A stretch of DNA of 64,000 bases from an uncultured Candidatus Actinomarinales bacterium (GTDB lineage Bacteria; Actinomycetota; Acidimicrobiia; Actinomarinales; Actinomarinaceae), in contig CALSUY010000001.1 of NCBI GenBank assembly GCA_943840565.1, positions 124,001-188,000 on the forward strand. The letters are read 5' to 3'. This document shows positions 1-9,197 of the stretch, one piece after another; the first letter of the stretch is position 1; the number at the start of each line of letters is the position of its first letter. The notes under the pieces were generated by a model. The model searched no databases, was not told the DNA's origin, and saw only the letters and a program-made list of their open reading frames with translations. A program made the position numbers and the translations under genes.

Positions 1-186
1 AAACCAGAATCCTTCAACAAGTCAGAAGTACAGGAAATTTTTTTCGTTTCTATTGATGAATTAAGTAATCAACAAAACTGGAGGTTTAGAGGAATTTATC
101 CAAATGATTGGATATTTAAAATCCATAATGAGACTCTATGGGGTGCAACAGCAAAAATGACACGGGAGTTACTTGGCTTGGCGTGA
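1..186 (+). CDS. Nudix hydrolase (CoA pyrophosphatase-like), C-terminal end only
   Basis: Partial gene: the reading frame is open from base 1 and stops at TGA 184-186, giving the last 61 residues. The tail has the pattern EIFFVSIDEL, then a segment with YPNDW, then LWGATAKMTREL. This matches the C-terminus of the CoA pyrophosphatase (NudL/YeaB-like) branch of the Nudix family, which hydrolyses CoA and its derivatives to phosphopantetheine and 3',5'-ADP. The catalytic Nudix box would lie upstream of the window, so activity cannot be judged. The 3' end overlaps the convergent transporter gene by 18 bases. The family call rests only on the C-terminal pattern. Confidence 0.65.
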   Translation, partial: KPESFNKSEVQEIFFVSIDELSNQQNWRFRGIYPNDWIFKIHNETLWGATAKMTRELLGLA

Positions 187-1083
187 ATTGGTGAGTTCAT
201 CTTTTACAGCTAGATAAAGAGAGATAAATATCATTGTCAAAGTGACAAAAAATATATTACTTATAACTTCGTCTAGAAAAATGTACCCAACTATTATTCC
301 AACAATTGGAACAACATAATCAACAAGAGTTGTAAACGTAGCGGAAAGTCTTTTGATGGTGTAAAAAAATAATGAGTAGTTGAAAATATCTATAAAAACT
401 AAACCAAGAAGCTTCAAAATCTCTAGCTGGGTTAAAAGTACCACTCTTCCACCAAGGAAATTGAATAATACTATTGAGATAAGGGTTGCAGCAATCCACT
501 GTGTTAAGAGGTAAGTTTTCGCTGGAATAATTTGTGAATCTTTTTTATTTGTAATATTACTTATTGCTAGACCCTGAACCCCAAGTAAGGCCAACAATCC
601 ACCAATTAAAAGACTACCTTCCTCCGACAGTCCTGTTACCCCAGATAAAAATAATGCAATTAACCCTAGTAAACCTATTGCAACAGATGAAACTTTTAAT
701 TTAGTAATTTTTTCTTCCTTGTAAAAAAAATATACCCAAAATACTGTAAACATAGGAATTGTTGAAATAAATATACTTTGTAATCCAGACGAGATATTTT
801 TTAAAGCATATATAAAAGTCCATCCTGGAATAAAAATCGCAAGAAAGCCGGTCCAACTACCTCTTAATAGGTAATTAAAATTTATTTCAGATTTAAATTC
901 CCTAAAGCAGTAGAAAAAAAGAATCAGTGTAACAATTGTGATACGAGATGTGACAATATAGATTTCTTCCACACCATCAATAAGTAGACTTCTATTAAGT
1001 AAACCGTGAAAACCAAATAGTGAGCCAATTAATATAATATTCCTTAATCCTGAGTATGGAGACATTGTATATTCAGGTTTCAT
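169..1083 (-). CDS. EamA/DMT-superfamily exporter
   Basis: A 304-residue, very hydrophobic protein with about ten predicted transmembrane helices arranged as two EamA-like repeats (about residues 10-145 and 155-295). This is the usual size and architecture of drug/metabolite transporters that export amino acids or other small metabolites from the cytoplasm. The short YFFYKEEKITKLK stretch after helix four is the typical EamA 'GE+' loop region. The substrate cannot be read from sequence. The ATG at 1081-1083 has a GGAG six bases upstream on the minus strand; Met7 is an alternative start. It diverges from trpS with only 40 bases between the start codons. Confidence 0.85.
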   Translation of the reverse strand: MKPEYTMSPYSGLRNIILIGSLFGFHGLLNRSLLIDGVEEIYIVTSRITIVTLILFFYCFREFKSEINFNYLLRGSWTGFLAIFIPGWTFIYALKNISSGLQSIFISTIPMFTVFWVYFFYKEEKITKLKVSSVAIGLLGLIALFLSGVTGLSEEGSLLIGGLLALLGVQGLAISNITNKKDSQIIPAKTYLLTQWIAATLISIVLFNFLGGRVVLLTQLEILKLLGLVFIDIFNYSLFFYTIKRLSATFTTLVDYVVPIVGIIVGYIFLDEVISNIFFVTLTMIFISLYLAVKDELTNSRQAK

Positions 1084-1110
1084 AAGCTACTCCAAATTGA
1101 TTTAAGACAT

Positions 1111-1116
1111 TAGAAT
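1111..1116 (+). promoter_or_regulatory. Candidate -10 box of a leaderless trpS transcript
   Basis: TAGAAT ends seven bases before the trpS ATG at 1124, the spacing expected if transcription starts at the A of the start codon. No Shine-Dalgarno sequence precedes trpS. No convincing -35 box is visible. Other genes here show the same spacing (27412, 29434, 33147, 34646, 61294). Confidence 0.5.
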
Positions 1117-1123
1117 AGCACAT

Positions 1124-2095
1124 ATGAAAACTGTTTTTTCTGGCATACAGCCAACAGGAAAAGTTCACTTAGGAAACTTTTTGGGCGCAATAAAAAATTG
1201 GGTCCATCTATCAAATGAAGAAAATAAAAACTTTTTTTGTGTTGTAGATCTTCATTCCATTACAACACACCCAGATCCCAAGGAATTGAAATCCAATATT
1301 GAACAGACTCTTAAGTTGCTAATTGCTGCCGGTATAAATTTAGATAATTCAATTATTTATGCACAAAGTAGTGTCCCTCAACATGCATATTTATCATGGA
1401 TACTCTCAAGTTTTTGTCAAGTTGGAGAACTTCAAAGAATGACACAATACAAAGAAAAAGCTGACAGTCTTGGGAGTCATGCTGGGATTTTTACATATCC
1501 TGTGCTTATGGCATCTGATATATTAATTCATAAAGCTAATGAAGTACCCGTAGGAGATGATCAAACGCAACACTTGGAGTTAACTAGAAATATCGCTGAA
1601 AGGTTTAATAATAAATATGGAGTAGTTTTTCCTTTACCTGAAAAATCTTCTGGAAAATCTGGGGCTAGGTTAATGTCATTGAAACATCCTGATAGTAAAA
1701 TGTCTAAAAGTTCAGATGATATCAATGGCACAATTTATTTTGATGATGATAAGGATACAATAATGAAAAAATTTAAATCATCGGTTACAGATTCAGACGA
1801 TATTATTCAATATAATTTAAGTGAAAAAAAAGGGATAAGCAATCTCATAGACATATATGCTTCTATAAATGGGCTGTCTCATAAGGAAGTCGAAAAAACA
1901 TTTACAGATTCCCGGTATGGAGAATTTAAAATGGCAGTTGGTGAATGTGTCGCAGAATACTTAAACCCAATTAATCTTAAATTTACAGAACTTGAAAAAG
2001 AAAATATTTCGGAAATAGTCGAAATCAATCTTCAAGAGGCCAAAACTTCTGCAGAAGTAACGATAAAAGAAGTAAATAATATTCTAGGTCTCTGA
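1124..2095 (+). CDS. trpS: Tryptophanyl-tRNA synthetase
   Basis: Class I aminoacyl-tRNA synthetase that charges tRNA-Trp in the cytoplasm. The 323-residue length is typical of bacterial TrpRS. The HIGH-type signature is HLGN at residues 15-18, preceded by PTG, and the KMSKS loop is intact at residues 192-196. The tryptophan-pocket region with DILIHKA and VPVGDDQTQHLE is also present. The gene is followed four bases later by the helicase gene, so the two are probably co-transcribed. The ATG is close behind a TAGAAT -10 box with no ribosome-binding site, consistent with leaderless expression. I see no T-box leader or other attenuator here; the 40-base upstream gap is too short for one. Confidence 0.97.
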   Translation: MKTVFSGIQPTGKVHLGNFLGAIKNWVHLSNEENKNFFCVVDLHSITTHPDPKELKSNIEQTLKLLIAAGINLDNSIIYAQSSVPQHAYLSWILSSFCQVGELQRMTQYKEKADSLGSHAGIFTYPVLMASDILIHKANEVPVGDDQTQHLELTRNIAERFNNKYGVVFPLPEKSSGKSGARLMSLKHPDSKMSKSSDDINGTIYFDDDKDTIMKKFKSSVTDSDDIIQYNLSEKKGISNLIDIYASINGLSHKEVEKTFTDSRYGEFKMAVGECVAEYLNPINLKFTELEKENISEIVEINLQEAKTSAEVTIKEVNNILGL

Positions 2096-2099
2096 AATC

Positions 2100-4235
2100 A
2101 TGGTTAATAATCTACCTATTCCAGAAGAGTGGAAGAGTCTAGTTAACGAAAAGCAAAAAGAAGCAATTGAATATACAGATGGACCGTTACTTATAGTTGC
2201 TGGAGCGGGATCGGGTAAAACAAGGGTATTAACCTATAGGTACGCGCACTTAGTCATGAACTGTTCAATAAACTACTCAAATATATTAGCAATTACTTTC
2301 ACTAACAAAGCAGCAAACGAAATGAAGGAAAGAATTAGTAAGCTCTTGGGTTTGGATGTTTCACCTAAATGGATTTCAACATTTCATAGTTCTTGTGTAA
2401 AAATTTTACGCACACATGGCCAGTTAATTGGATATAAAAATAATTTTACAATTTATGATCAATCAGATTCCTCAAAACTGATAAGGAATTGTATGAGAGA
2501 AAATAATGTGGATCTTAAACAATATTCACCTAGAAGATTTCAAGCTGCTATTTCTGGATTAAAAAATATGAGAACTAGTCCAGGGGAAGCAATTGAATTT
2601 GCTGAAACTTTTTTTGATGTAAAAGTTGCTGAAATTTATACTTCTTATGAAAAGAAACTAATGTTAGCCAATTCAATGGATTTTGATGATTTGCTAATTA
2701 AAACAGTAGATTTACTTGAAACAAATGAAGAAGCATTAAAATTTTGGTCATCGAAGTTCCAATATATTATGGTCGATGAATATCAAGATACAAACCTGGT
2801 GCAGTATAAGTTAATAGAACTTTTATCTTCTAGGCATAAAAATTTGTGTGTAGTGGGGGATTCAGATCAAAGCATATATGCATTTAGAGGTGCAGATATA
2901 AGAAACATACAAGAATTTGAAAAAGATTTCCAAAATGCAAAAATTATTACCTTAGATAAAAACTACCGATCTTCTCAAAATATTTTAGATATTGCAAATG
3001 CAGTAATTTCAAACAATCCAAGAACACAGGATAAAAAGTTATGGACTGACAATTCAAGCGGAATGGATGTAAATGTAGCAGAATTCAGCTCCGAAAGAGA
3101 TGAGGCAAAATGGATTACCTCTGAAATACAGGAGATTTTAAAAAAGGACAAAAAAATGGAAATTGCTATTTTTTATAGAACAAATAATCAATCAAGAATA
3201 TTTGAAGAAGAGTTAAGACGTAATAGCATTAATTATAAAATTGTTGGAAATGTGAGATTTTATGATAGAAAAGAAATAAAAGATATACTTTCGTATCTAA
3301 ATTATTTAGTAAATCCTGATGACACTGTTTCCTTTGAAAGGGTCCTCAATGTTCCAAAAAGAGGGATAGGGGAATCCACTTTACAAAAATTAAGAGATTT
3401 CTCTAGTTCAAAGGACTTATCAGTTTCGAATGCACTAGATGATTTTGAAAGTTTAGATTTCTTGTCAGCACGAATTCTTAATAAGCTTAAAGAATTCAAA
3501 GACCTAATAATAGATTTAAAAGGCCACGCAATAAAAGGTCCATCAGAAGCAATTATCAAAACCTTAGAGCTAACAGGATACAAAAATCAGCTAATTAAAG
3601 ATGGCACACTTGAATCCCAAATGAGAATTGAAAATCTTGATGAACTAATTAACTCAGCTTTCGAATTTGAAAACCTTTACGAAGAAGATGTTGACGATCC
3701 TTATATAGTTCTTAGAGATTATTTAGAATCTCTAGCTTTGTTCACAAACACTGACAGTATAGAAGATGAAGATAATGTATTGTTGATGACCTTACATAAC
3801 GCAAAAGGTCTTGAATTTCCATATGTTTTTATGACTGGTATGGAAGAAAATATTTTTCCTAGTCAAAAATCAGAAAGTGAATTTGAAGTACAAGAGGAAA
3901 GAAGACTATGTTATGTGGGAATGACCCGTGCTGAGCAAAAACTTTATTTAACCTACTCTCAAACAAGAACGCTATGGGGAGGTACTACGTATAATTTAAA
4001 AAGTCGATTTTTAGATGAATCAGAAAACTTTTTTAAAGAAATCAAAGTTAAAGATTTTAGTACCACTTCAGCTACCTCACCTGGGATTGGAAAAGTAGGA
4101 AATACTGTCACACATGAAAAATATGGAAAAGGATTAATTGAAGAAATTTCAGGCAATGAAATTACTATCAATTTTGGTGGTGAATGGGGTGTTAAATATC
4201 TAGATATAGAGTGGGCCCCGTTAAAATTTGATTGA
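2100..4235 (+). CDS. pcrA: ATP-dependent DNA helicase of the PcrA/UvrD family
   Basis: Superfamily 1A 3'-5' helicase of 711 residues, acting in nucleotide excision repair and replication-fork clearance. Visible motifs in order: Q motif (LNEKQ-like VNEKQKEAI, about residues 16-24), Walker A GAGSGKT (about 35-41), TFTNKAA, Walker B VDEYQDT starting at residue 225, GDSDQSIYAFRGA, and the C-terminal motifs LMTLHNAKGLEFPYV and EERRLCYVGMTRA. The end carries a Tudor-like PcrA tail (VTHEKYGKGLIEEI, about residues 675-690), which in PcrA/UvrD is the RNA-polymerase and UvrB contact region. That tail favours PcrA/UvrD over Rep or RecB. It follows trpS by four bases. The length is slightly short for the family. 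Confidence 0.93.
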   Translation: MVNNLPIPEEWKSLVNEKQKEAIEYTDGPLLIVAGAGSGKTRVLTYRYAHLVMNCSINYSNILAITFTNKAANEMKERISKLLGLDVSPKWISTFHSSCVKILRTHGQLIGYKNNFTIYDQSDSSKLIRNCMRENNVDLKQYSPRRFQAAISGLKNMRTSPGEAIEFAETFFDVKVAEIYTSYEKKLMLANSMDFDDLLIKTVDLLETNEEALKFWSSKFQYIMVDEYQDTNLVQYKLIELLSSRHKNLCVVGDSDQSIYAFRGADIRNIQEFEKDFQNAKIITLDKNYRSSQNILDIANAVISNNPRTQDKKLWTDNSSGMDVNVAEFSSERDEAKWITSEIQEILKKDKKMEIAIFYRTNNQSRIFEEELRRNSINYKIVGNVRFYDRKEIKDILSYLNYLVNPDDTVSFERVLNVPKRGIGESTLQKLRDFSSSKDLSVSNALDDFESLDFLSARILNKLKEFKDLIIDLKGHAIKGPSEAIIKTLELTGYKNQLIKDGTLESQMRIENLDELINSAFEFENLYEEDVDDPYIVLRDYLESLALFTNTDSIEDEDNVLLMTLHNAKGLEFPYVFMTGMEENIFPSQKSESEFEVQEERRLCYVGMTRAEQKLYLTYSQTRTLWGGTTYNLKSRFLDESENFFKEIKVKDFSTTSATSPGIGKVGNTVTHEKYGKGLIEEISGNEITINFGGEWGVKYLDIEWAPLKFD

Positions 4236-4267
4236 AATTCTTACCATGCATAAATTAATGAACTATA

Positions 4268-4273
4268 TATAAT
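4268..4273 (+). promoter_or_regulatory. Candidate -10 box for the sucCD-icd-mdh operon
   Basis: A perfect TATAAT lies in the 52-base gap between the helicase and sucC. Transcription would begin about 4280, giving a very short leader before the ATG at 4288. No good -35 match is visible 16-18 bases upstream. Confidence 0.5.
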
Positions 4274-4287
4274 TTGTAAGTTAAATT

Positions 4288-5421
4288 ATGGATTTATTTG
4301 AATATCAAGGAAAATCACTTTATGCAAACTATGATATTGCACATCCAAATTCTTTTCTTGTAAATAAAATTGAAGATTTAGAACATGGTTTCAATTTAAA
4401 TTACCCTGTTGTTGTTAAAGCCCAAGTCCAAGTTGGGGGTAGGGGGAAAGCTGGTGGTATCAAATTAGCCACTAATAATGATGAACTCATTACGCACACT
4501 AATGAAATTCTTGGAATGGACATCAAAGGCCACACTGTTGAAAAAATCTTGATTGAGGAGGCTTCTGATATAAAAGAGGAGTATTACTTATCATTTACTC
4601 TTGATAGGTCAGAAAAAAAATATTTAATGATGTTAAGCGCAAAGGGTGGAATGGATATTGAGGCTGTTGCTGAAGAAAATCCAGACGATCTAACAATGAT
4701 TCACATAGATCCCTCTAAAGAATTAGATGAAGCCGTGTTAATTGAGGCAATAACTAACTCCAAGTTAAATCTAGATTATGAATCTGATTTAGTGGCAATA
4801 ATAACTAGATTATTTAAACTATTTATTTCTGGTGATTGTGACTTAGTAGAGGTAAATCCATTAGCAATAACTAGTAGCGGGGTAATGGCGTTAGATTCTA
4901 AAGTTTCATTGGATATGAATGCAAAATATAGGCACGAAGACTTTGATCAAATTGAAAAAGATATACCAATTCCTCCTTCAGAAAAGTCTGCTAAAGAAAA
5001 GGGCTTAAATTTTATTAAACTTGATGGCTCAGTAGGCATCATTGGCAATGGGGCAGGACTTGTTATGTCAACTCTTGATGTTGTAGCTGAATATGGTGGT
5101 AGTGCTGCTAATTTCCTAGACATAGGAGGTGGGGCAAAAGCAGAAACTGTGAGTGCTGCGCTTGAAGTTCTTGAAACAGATGACTCAGTATCCAGTGTTT
5201 TTATAAATATATTTGGGGGAATAACAAGATGTGATCTTGTTGCGCAAGGAATTGTTGAAGCAACTAAAGGAAAAGATCTTAAATGGCCAATAGTGATTCG
5301 ACTTGATGGAACAAATGCTACAGAGGGATTAAAGATTCTCAGAGATAACCCTAATGAAAAAATAATTATTACTGAAACTATGAATGAAGCAGCTGAGTTA
5401 TCCGTGAAAGGAAATAGATAA
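4288..5421 (+). CDS. sucC: Succinyl-CoA synthetase beta subunit (ADP/GDP-forming)
   Basis: ATP-grasp subunit of the TCA enzyme that converts succinyl-CoA to succinate with substrate-level phosphorylation. It has 377 residues, within the family range (about 385-390). The N-terminus [11 protein letters not shown], the glycine-rich nucleotide loop [13 protein letters not shown] (about residues 48-61), and the C-terminal CoA-ligase segment with [10 protein letters not shown] are all recognisable. The stop codon shares a base with the ATG of sucD (TAATG), so the two subunits are translationally coupled. It is the first gene of a four-gene TCA operon. Confidence 0.97.
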   Translation: MDLFEYQGKSLYANYDIAHPNSFLVNKIEDLEHGFNLNYPVVVKAQVQVGGRGKAGGIKLATNNDELITHTNEILGMDIKGHTVEKILIEEASDIKEEYYLSFTLDRSEKKYLMMLSAKGGMDIEAVAEENPDDLTMIHIDPSKELDEAVLIEAITNSKLNLDYESDLVAIITRLFKLFISGDCDLVEVNPLAITSSGVMALDSKVSLDMNAKYRHEDFDQIEKDIPIPPSEKSAKEKGLNFIKLDGSVGIIGNGAGLVMSTLDVVAEYGGSAANFLDIGGGAKAETVSAALEVLETDDSVSSVFINIFGGITRCDLVAQGIVEATKGKDLKWPIVIRLDGTNATEGLKILRDNPNEKIIITETMNEAAELSVKGNR

Positions 5422-6290
5422 TGGCAATACTCATAGATGAAAATTCAAAGGTGGTTGTTCAAGGAATAACTGGAAGAGAGGGTCAATTCCATGCTCTCAG
5501 AAATAGAGATTATGGAACAAAGATAGTCGCAGGAACACGTCCTGGCAAAGGTGGAGAGCAAGTAGAGTCAATCCCTATATTTAATACAGTACAAGAAGCA
5601 ATTGACGAAACAGGGGCAAATGTTGCTCTAACTTTCGTACCACCTGCTTTTGCAAAAGATGCTGTTCTTGAAGCTGCTTATGCAGACTGTCAGTTAATTG
5701 TTTGTATAACGGAAGGAATTCCTGCCAAAGATGAAGCTGAAATGTACAATCTAATTAAAAACAACACTAAATCTAAATTGCTTGGACCTAATTGTCCTGG
5801 TTTAATTTCTCCTGGAAAATCAAACGTTGGTATTATGCCTCATGAAATTACACTTCCTGGAAACGTAGGAGTTGTATCTAGGTCAGGAACACTAACTTAT
5901 CAAGCTGTACATGAATTAACTCAATTAAATATCGGCCAATCAACATGTATTGGAATTGGTGGAGATCCAGTTCCAGGAATGTCATTTATAGATATTCTTA
6001 AAGAATATCAAGAAGATGAAGAAACAAATGCCATAGTAATGATTGGTGAAATAGGAGGAACTGCTGAAGAGGAAGCGGCTGAGTATATTAAAAATAATAT
6101 AACCAAGCCAGTAGTTTCATACATTGCAGGTGTAACAGCCCCTCCAGGTAAAAAAATGGGTCATGCGGGAGCAATTGTTTCTGGTAATAAAGGTACGGCA
6201 AAAGCCAAAATGGAAGCTTTAGAGGAAGCAGGAGTATTAGTTGTTAGCAATCCAACAAAGATTGGAAAAGCGGTAAAGGAAGTAATCTAA
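5421..6290 (+). CDS. sucD: Succinyl-CoA synthetase alpha subunit
   Basis: 289-residue partner of SucC. The N-terminal Rossmann CoA-binding domain begins [10 protein letters not shown]. The phosphorylated active-site histidine is H248 in the GHAGAIVSG motif, equivalent to H246 of the E. coli enzyme. [10 protein letters not shown] and GIGGDPVPG are also intact, so the subunit looks fully active. It overlaps both sucC and icd by one base (TAATG junctions), which implies coordinated translation of the operon. Confidence 0.97.
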   Translation: MAILIDENSKVVVQGITGREGQFHALRNRDYGTKIVAGTRPGKGGEQVESIPIFNTVQEAIDETGANVALTFVPPAFAKDAVLEAAYADCQLIVCITEGIPAKDEAEMYNLIKNNTKSKLLGPNCPGLISPGKSNVGIMPHEITLPGNVGVVSRSGTLTYQAVHELTQLNIGQSTCIGIGGDPVPGMSFIDILKEYQEDEETNAIVMIGEIGGTAEEEAAEYIKNNITKPVVSYIAGVTAPPGKKMGHAGAIVSGNKGTAKAKMEALEEAGVLVVSNPTKIGKAVKEVI

Positions 6291-7519
6291 TGGTTGAAAA
6301 TTTGAATAGAAGCGAATTAAATATTGCAATTAATAAAACTAGAGAGTCTTTTGATACAGATAATCCAACGGTTCCATTTATAGAAGGTGATGGTATTGGA
6401 ATAGATATATGGCCAGCATCACAATCAGTTTTTGATGCAGTTGTAGAAAAAGCTTACAACGGTGAAAGAAAAATTAACTGGGTTGAAGTTTTAGCTGGGC
6501 AAAAAGCTTACGATACTGTATCAGAATGGTTACCTAAAAAGACATTAGATACTTTTGATGAACATGGAGTGGGAATAAAAGGTCCTTTAACAACTCCAGT
6601 TGGAGAAGGTATAAGATCAATAAATGTTGCAATAAGACAAGAACTGGACCTTTATGTATGCTTAAGGCCAATAAAGTACTTTAAGGGGATTGAAACACCA
6701 ACGAAAAGTCCTCAAGACGTAGATATTGTGCTCTTCAGAGAAAATACAGAAGATGTTTACTCAGGTAAAGAATTAGAAGAGGGCAGTGATGAAGTTTTAA
6801 AATTAAATAGCTTTCTTGAAGATGAATTTGGTTGGAAAATTCGAAAAGATAGCGGAATCGGCATAAAGCCAATCTCCAACACTGGATCAGAAAGACTTAT
6901 AAGAGCTGCTATCAATTTTGCTGCAGAAAATGGAAAGAAAAATCTAGCTATTGTTCATAAAGGCAACATTATGAAATTTACAGAGGGAGCTTTCAGAAAA
7001 TGGGGCTATGAGTTAATAGAGCGAGAATTTTCAGATGTTGCTGTTTCGTGGGAGGATTCAAATGGTAATCCAGGTGATAAAATATTGGTGCAAGATGTTA
7101 TAGCTGATGCTTTCTTACAGCAGATATTGATTAAACCCCAAGAATTTGACGTTATTGCAACTACCAACTTAAACGGAGACTATGCTTCCGATGCATTAGC
7201 AGCACAAATAGGGGGAATAGGTATAAGTCCAGGTGGGAATATTAATTATGAAAATGGGAAAGCAGTTTTTGAGGCAACACATGGTACAGCTCCAAAATAT
7301 GCTGGAATGAATAAAGCAAATCCTGGCTCGTTGATTCTATCAGGTGAAATGATGTTCAGGTATATGGGATGGAATGAAGCTGCAGACTTAATAATTACTA
7401 GCATGGAAAAGTCAATTCTTGAAGGAAATGTTACTTATGATCTTGCAAGAGGAAGAGAAGATGCAACTATTCTATCAACCTCTGAATTTGCAGATTCTCT
7501 TGTCCGAAACATACAATAA
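6290..7519 (+). CDS. icd: Isocitrate dehydrogenase, NADP-dependent, E. coli type
   Basis: Oxidative decarboxylation of isocitrate to 2-oxoglutarate. At 409 residues it belongs to the homodimeric prokaryotic subfamily I (E. coli Icd, 416 residues). It is not the long monomeric NADP-IDH common in many actinobacteria. The substrate segment [16 protein letters not shown] contains the serine equivalent to E. coli S113. The cofactor determinants are HGTAPKYAG (near residue 335, equivalents of K344/Y345) and the Tyr and Arg in TYDLARG (equivalents of Y391/R395). All are the NADP-type residues, so NADP specificity is inferred. It is embedded between sucD (one-base overlap) and mdh (18-base gap). Confidence 0.95.
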   Translation: MVENLNRSELNIAINKTRESFDTDNPTVPFIEGDGIGIDIWPASQSVFDAVVEKAYNGERKINWVEVLAGQKAYDTVSEWLPKKTLDTFDEHGVGIKGPLTTPVGEGIRSINVAIRQELDLYVCLRPIKYFKGIETPTKSPQDVDIVLFRENTEDVYSGKELEEGSDEVLKLNSFLEDEFGWKIRKDSGIGIKPISNTGSERLIRAAINFAAENGKKNLAIVHKGNIMKFTEGAFRKWGYELIEREFSDVAVSWEDSNGNPGDKILVQDVIADAFLQQILIKPQEFDVIATTNLNGDYASDALAAQIGGIGISPGGNINYENGKAVFEATHGTAPKYAGMNKANPGSLILSGEMMFRYMGWNEAADLIITSMEKSILEGNVTYDLARGREDATILSTSEFADSLVRNIQ

Positions 7520-7537
7520 GATTATCGAAAGGAAGTT

Positions 7538-8476
7538 GTGAAAAAAGTTACAGTAGTTGGCGCAGGTAAATATGGCTCGATGACCGCTTTACGGGTTGCA
7601 GAATACAATTTAGCAAGCGAAGTTGTAATGACAGATATAGTGGAGGGCTTACCCCAGGGGCTTGCTTTAGACATAAATCAGTCAAGATTCGTTGAAAAAT
7701 TTGATACAAAGGTTTCTGGTACCAATGATTATAAAGAAACAGCTGAAAGTGATGTGGTTGTTATCACTGCAGGTTTGCCTCGAAAACCGGGCATGTCACG
7801 TATGGACTTACTAGAAGTAAATGCTGGAATTGTTACTGATGTTACTAAACAAATATTAGAGCATTCCGAAGATCCAATAATAATTGTAGTTACAAATCCT
7901 TTAGATCAGATGACAACTCTAACTGCTGAAGTTTCAAAACTCTCTAAAGGCAGAGTTATAGGTCAAGCAGGTATTCTTGACTCTTCTAGGTTTGCATACT
8001 TCATATCTGAAAAACTAAATGTCAAGATGAGTGACGTTTATGCTCTAACACTAGGTAGCCATGGTGAGACAATGGTTCCAGTACCGTCTCTTTGCACAGT
8101 TAGTGGCGAGCCACTAGTCGATATTTTATCTGAAAAAGATATTGATGAACTTGTGAAAAAAACTTCGGAAGGTGGAGCTGAAATAGTCGGGCTTCTCAAA
8201 ACAGGAAGTGCTTATTTTGCCCCAGCATCTTCTGCAGCAACTATGGTAAAGTCAATAATCTCTGATTCAAATGAAGTTTTTCCAGTATGTGCATGGCTTG
8301 AAGGGGAGTATGGAATAAATGATGTTTATCTTGGAGTCCCTGCAAAACTTGGTAAAGAGGGAGTCACTGAAATTGTGGAGTATGACTTAACCACAAGTGA
8401 GCTAGATGCATTAAGAGAAGCTTCAAAAGCGGTAAAAGATAAGGTTTCTGAGCTTAATAGCATAAATAGTCAATAA
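7538..8476 (+). CDS. mdh: Malate dehydrogenase (LDH-like type)
   Basis: Interconverts malate and oxaloacetate using NAD. It has 312 residues and starts at GTG 7538 behind a GGAAG ribosome site. The NAD-binding loop is GAGKYGS (about residues 8-14) and the acidic residue ending the second strand is D33, which favours NAD. Substrate and catalytic residues are R82 and R88 in RKPGMSRMD and H175 in GSHGETMVP. The arginine at position 82, where LDH has glutamine, marks malate rather than lactate specificity. It belongs to the LDH-like MDH group also found in Bacillus and Chloroflexus. Last gene of the sucC-sucD-icd-mdh operon. Confidence 0.95.
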   Translation: MKKVTVVGAGKYGSMTALRVAEYNLASEVVMTDIVEGLPQGLALDINQSRFVEKFDTKVSGTNDYKETAESDVVVITAGLPRKPGMSRMDLLEVNAGIVTDVTKQILEHSEDPIIIVVTNPLDQMTTLTAEVSKLSKGRVIGQAGILDSSRFAYFISEKLNVKMSDVYALTLGSHGETMVPVPSLCTVSGEPLVDILSEKDIDELVKKTSEGGAEIVGLLKTGSAYFAPASSAATMVKSIISDSNEVFPVCAWLEGEYGINDVYLGVPAKLGKEGVTEIVEYDLTTSELDALREASKAVKDKVSELNSINSQ

Positions 8477-8540
8477 AATCAGCCTTTTAATAAAAAAAGC
8501 CATTAATTATTGAATAATAAGATAATTTATTTAAAAAAAC

Positions 8541-8546
8541 TATAAT
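8541..8546 (+). promoter_or_regulatory. Candidate -10 box for the HU gene
   Basis: A perfect TATAAT lies 40 bases upstream of the HU start, in the AT-rich gap 8477-8585. A second candidate TATAGT is at 8552-8557. No clear -35 box is visible at 16-18 bases for either. Confidence 0.45.
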
Positions 8547-8585
8547 TAATATATAGTAAAACGCAATAAGAAAGGCAAAACAGCT

Positions 8586-8858
8586 ATGAATAAAGATCAA
8601 TTAGCAAGCGTTGTAGCAGCAGAAGTAGGGTTGTCACAGACAGACGCTAAAGCAGCTGTGGAAGCAGTGTTTGGCGGAATAACAAACGGAATGAAAAATG
8701 GCGACAAAGTAAGTATTGCTGGTTTCGGACAGTTTGAATCAAGATACAGGGCTGCAAGACAAGGGAGAAATCCTGCGACAGGTGAAACAATCCAAATAGC
8801 TGCTAAAAATGCACCAGCATTTAAGGCTGCAAAAGGATTAAAAGATAGTCTAAACTAA
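8586..8858 (+). CDS. hup: HU-family histone-like DNA-binding protein
   Basis: 90-residue nucleoid protein that binds and bends DNA non-specifically as a dimer. It starts MNKDQLASVVA and contains the HU arm signature GFGQFESRYRAARQGRNPATGE (described by its ends, residues about 46-67) and the closing segment with NAPAFKAAKGLKD. There is no long lysine/alanine-rich C-terminal tail of the mycobacterial HupB type, so this is the short bacterial form. It stands alone, with its own upstream AT-rich promoter region and a strong terminator, as expected for a highly expressed gene. Confidence 0.95.
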   Translation: MNKDQLASVVAAEVGLSQTDAKAAVEAVFGGITNGMKNGDKVSIAGFGQFESRYRAARQGRNPATGETIQIAAKNAPAFKAAKGLKDSLN

Positions 8859-8878
8859 GACATCTTAAAACCTTATTG

Positions 8879-8912
8879 AAAAGACGGCTTAGCCGTCTTT
8901 TCTTTTTTATTT
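8879..8912 (+). terminator. Intrinsic terminator of the HU gene
   Basis: Perfect inverted repeat AAAAGACGGCT (8879-8889) and AGCCGTCTTTT (8891-8901), folding as a nine-pair stem with a five-base loop and followed by a T-rich tract to about 8912. It lies 20 bases after the HU stop. It touches the end of the convergent minus-strand gene at 8907 and might serve both directions, although the T run on the minus side is only four bases. Confidence 0.9.
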
Positions 8913-9197
8913 AAGTAAATCTAAGTTACCCTTAATTTTAATTTTTTCATCGAACATCAAGTCTTCTGGATGCTTTATATTATCCCTAAGCTCAAAGAAA
9001 GTTGATTCTTCCATTTTTATTGTTAAGTTATCTACATTATTTTCTAAATTTGTGTTCTCTTCTAGAGTCCCTAAATTTATACTCCAAACATTATCTTGAG
9101 ACGTTATTTGTAGATATATTTTGTTTAGATTTTCTTTTTTATTTAAGTTTAAATTTTGTGTAATAATTTCGAGATAGTTTATTATTTCTTTGTTCAA
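8907..9197 (-). CDS. Small SCP2 sterol-carrier-like protein downstream of sdhB
   Basis: 96-residue protein, soluble and acidic, with no signal peptide or membrane helix. The C-terminal half (about residues 35-96) alternates strands and helix in the order of an SCP2 domain. There is a VWSINLG strand, then LTIKMEESTFFELRDN, then a helix, and it ends in KIKIKGNLDLL, close to the SCP2 ending G-K-hydrophobic-x-hydrophobic-x-G-D. SCP2 domains bind lipids, sterols or fatty acyl-CoA. The ATG overlaps the sdhB stop by four bases, so it is translated as the fifth gene of the sdh operon. Its role there is unknown; SCP2 membership is moderate and needs a profile search. Confidence 0.55.
   Translation of the reverse strand: MNKEIINYLEIITQNLNLNKKENLNKIYLQITSQDNVWSINLGTLEENTNLENNVDNLTIKMEESTFFELRDNIKHPEDLMFDEKIKIKGNLDLLK

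Noticed and set aside
1084-1123. T-box or tryptophan attenuator before trpS
   Set aside because: The gap is 40 bases with no hairpin or leader ORF; a leaderless promoter explains it better.
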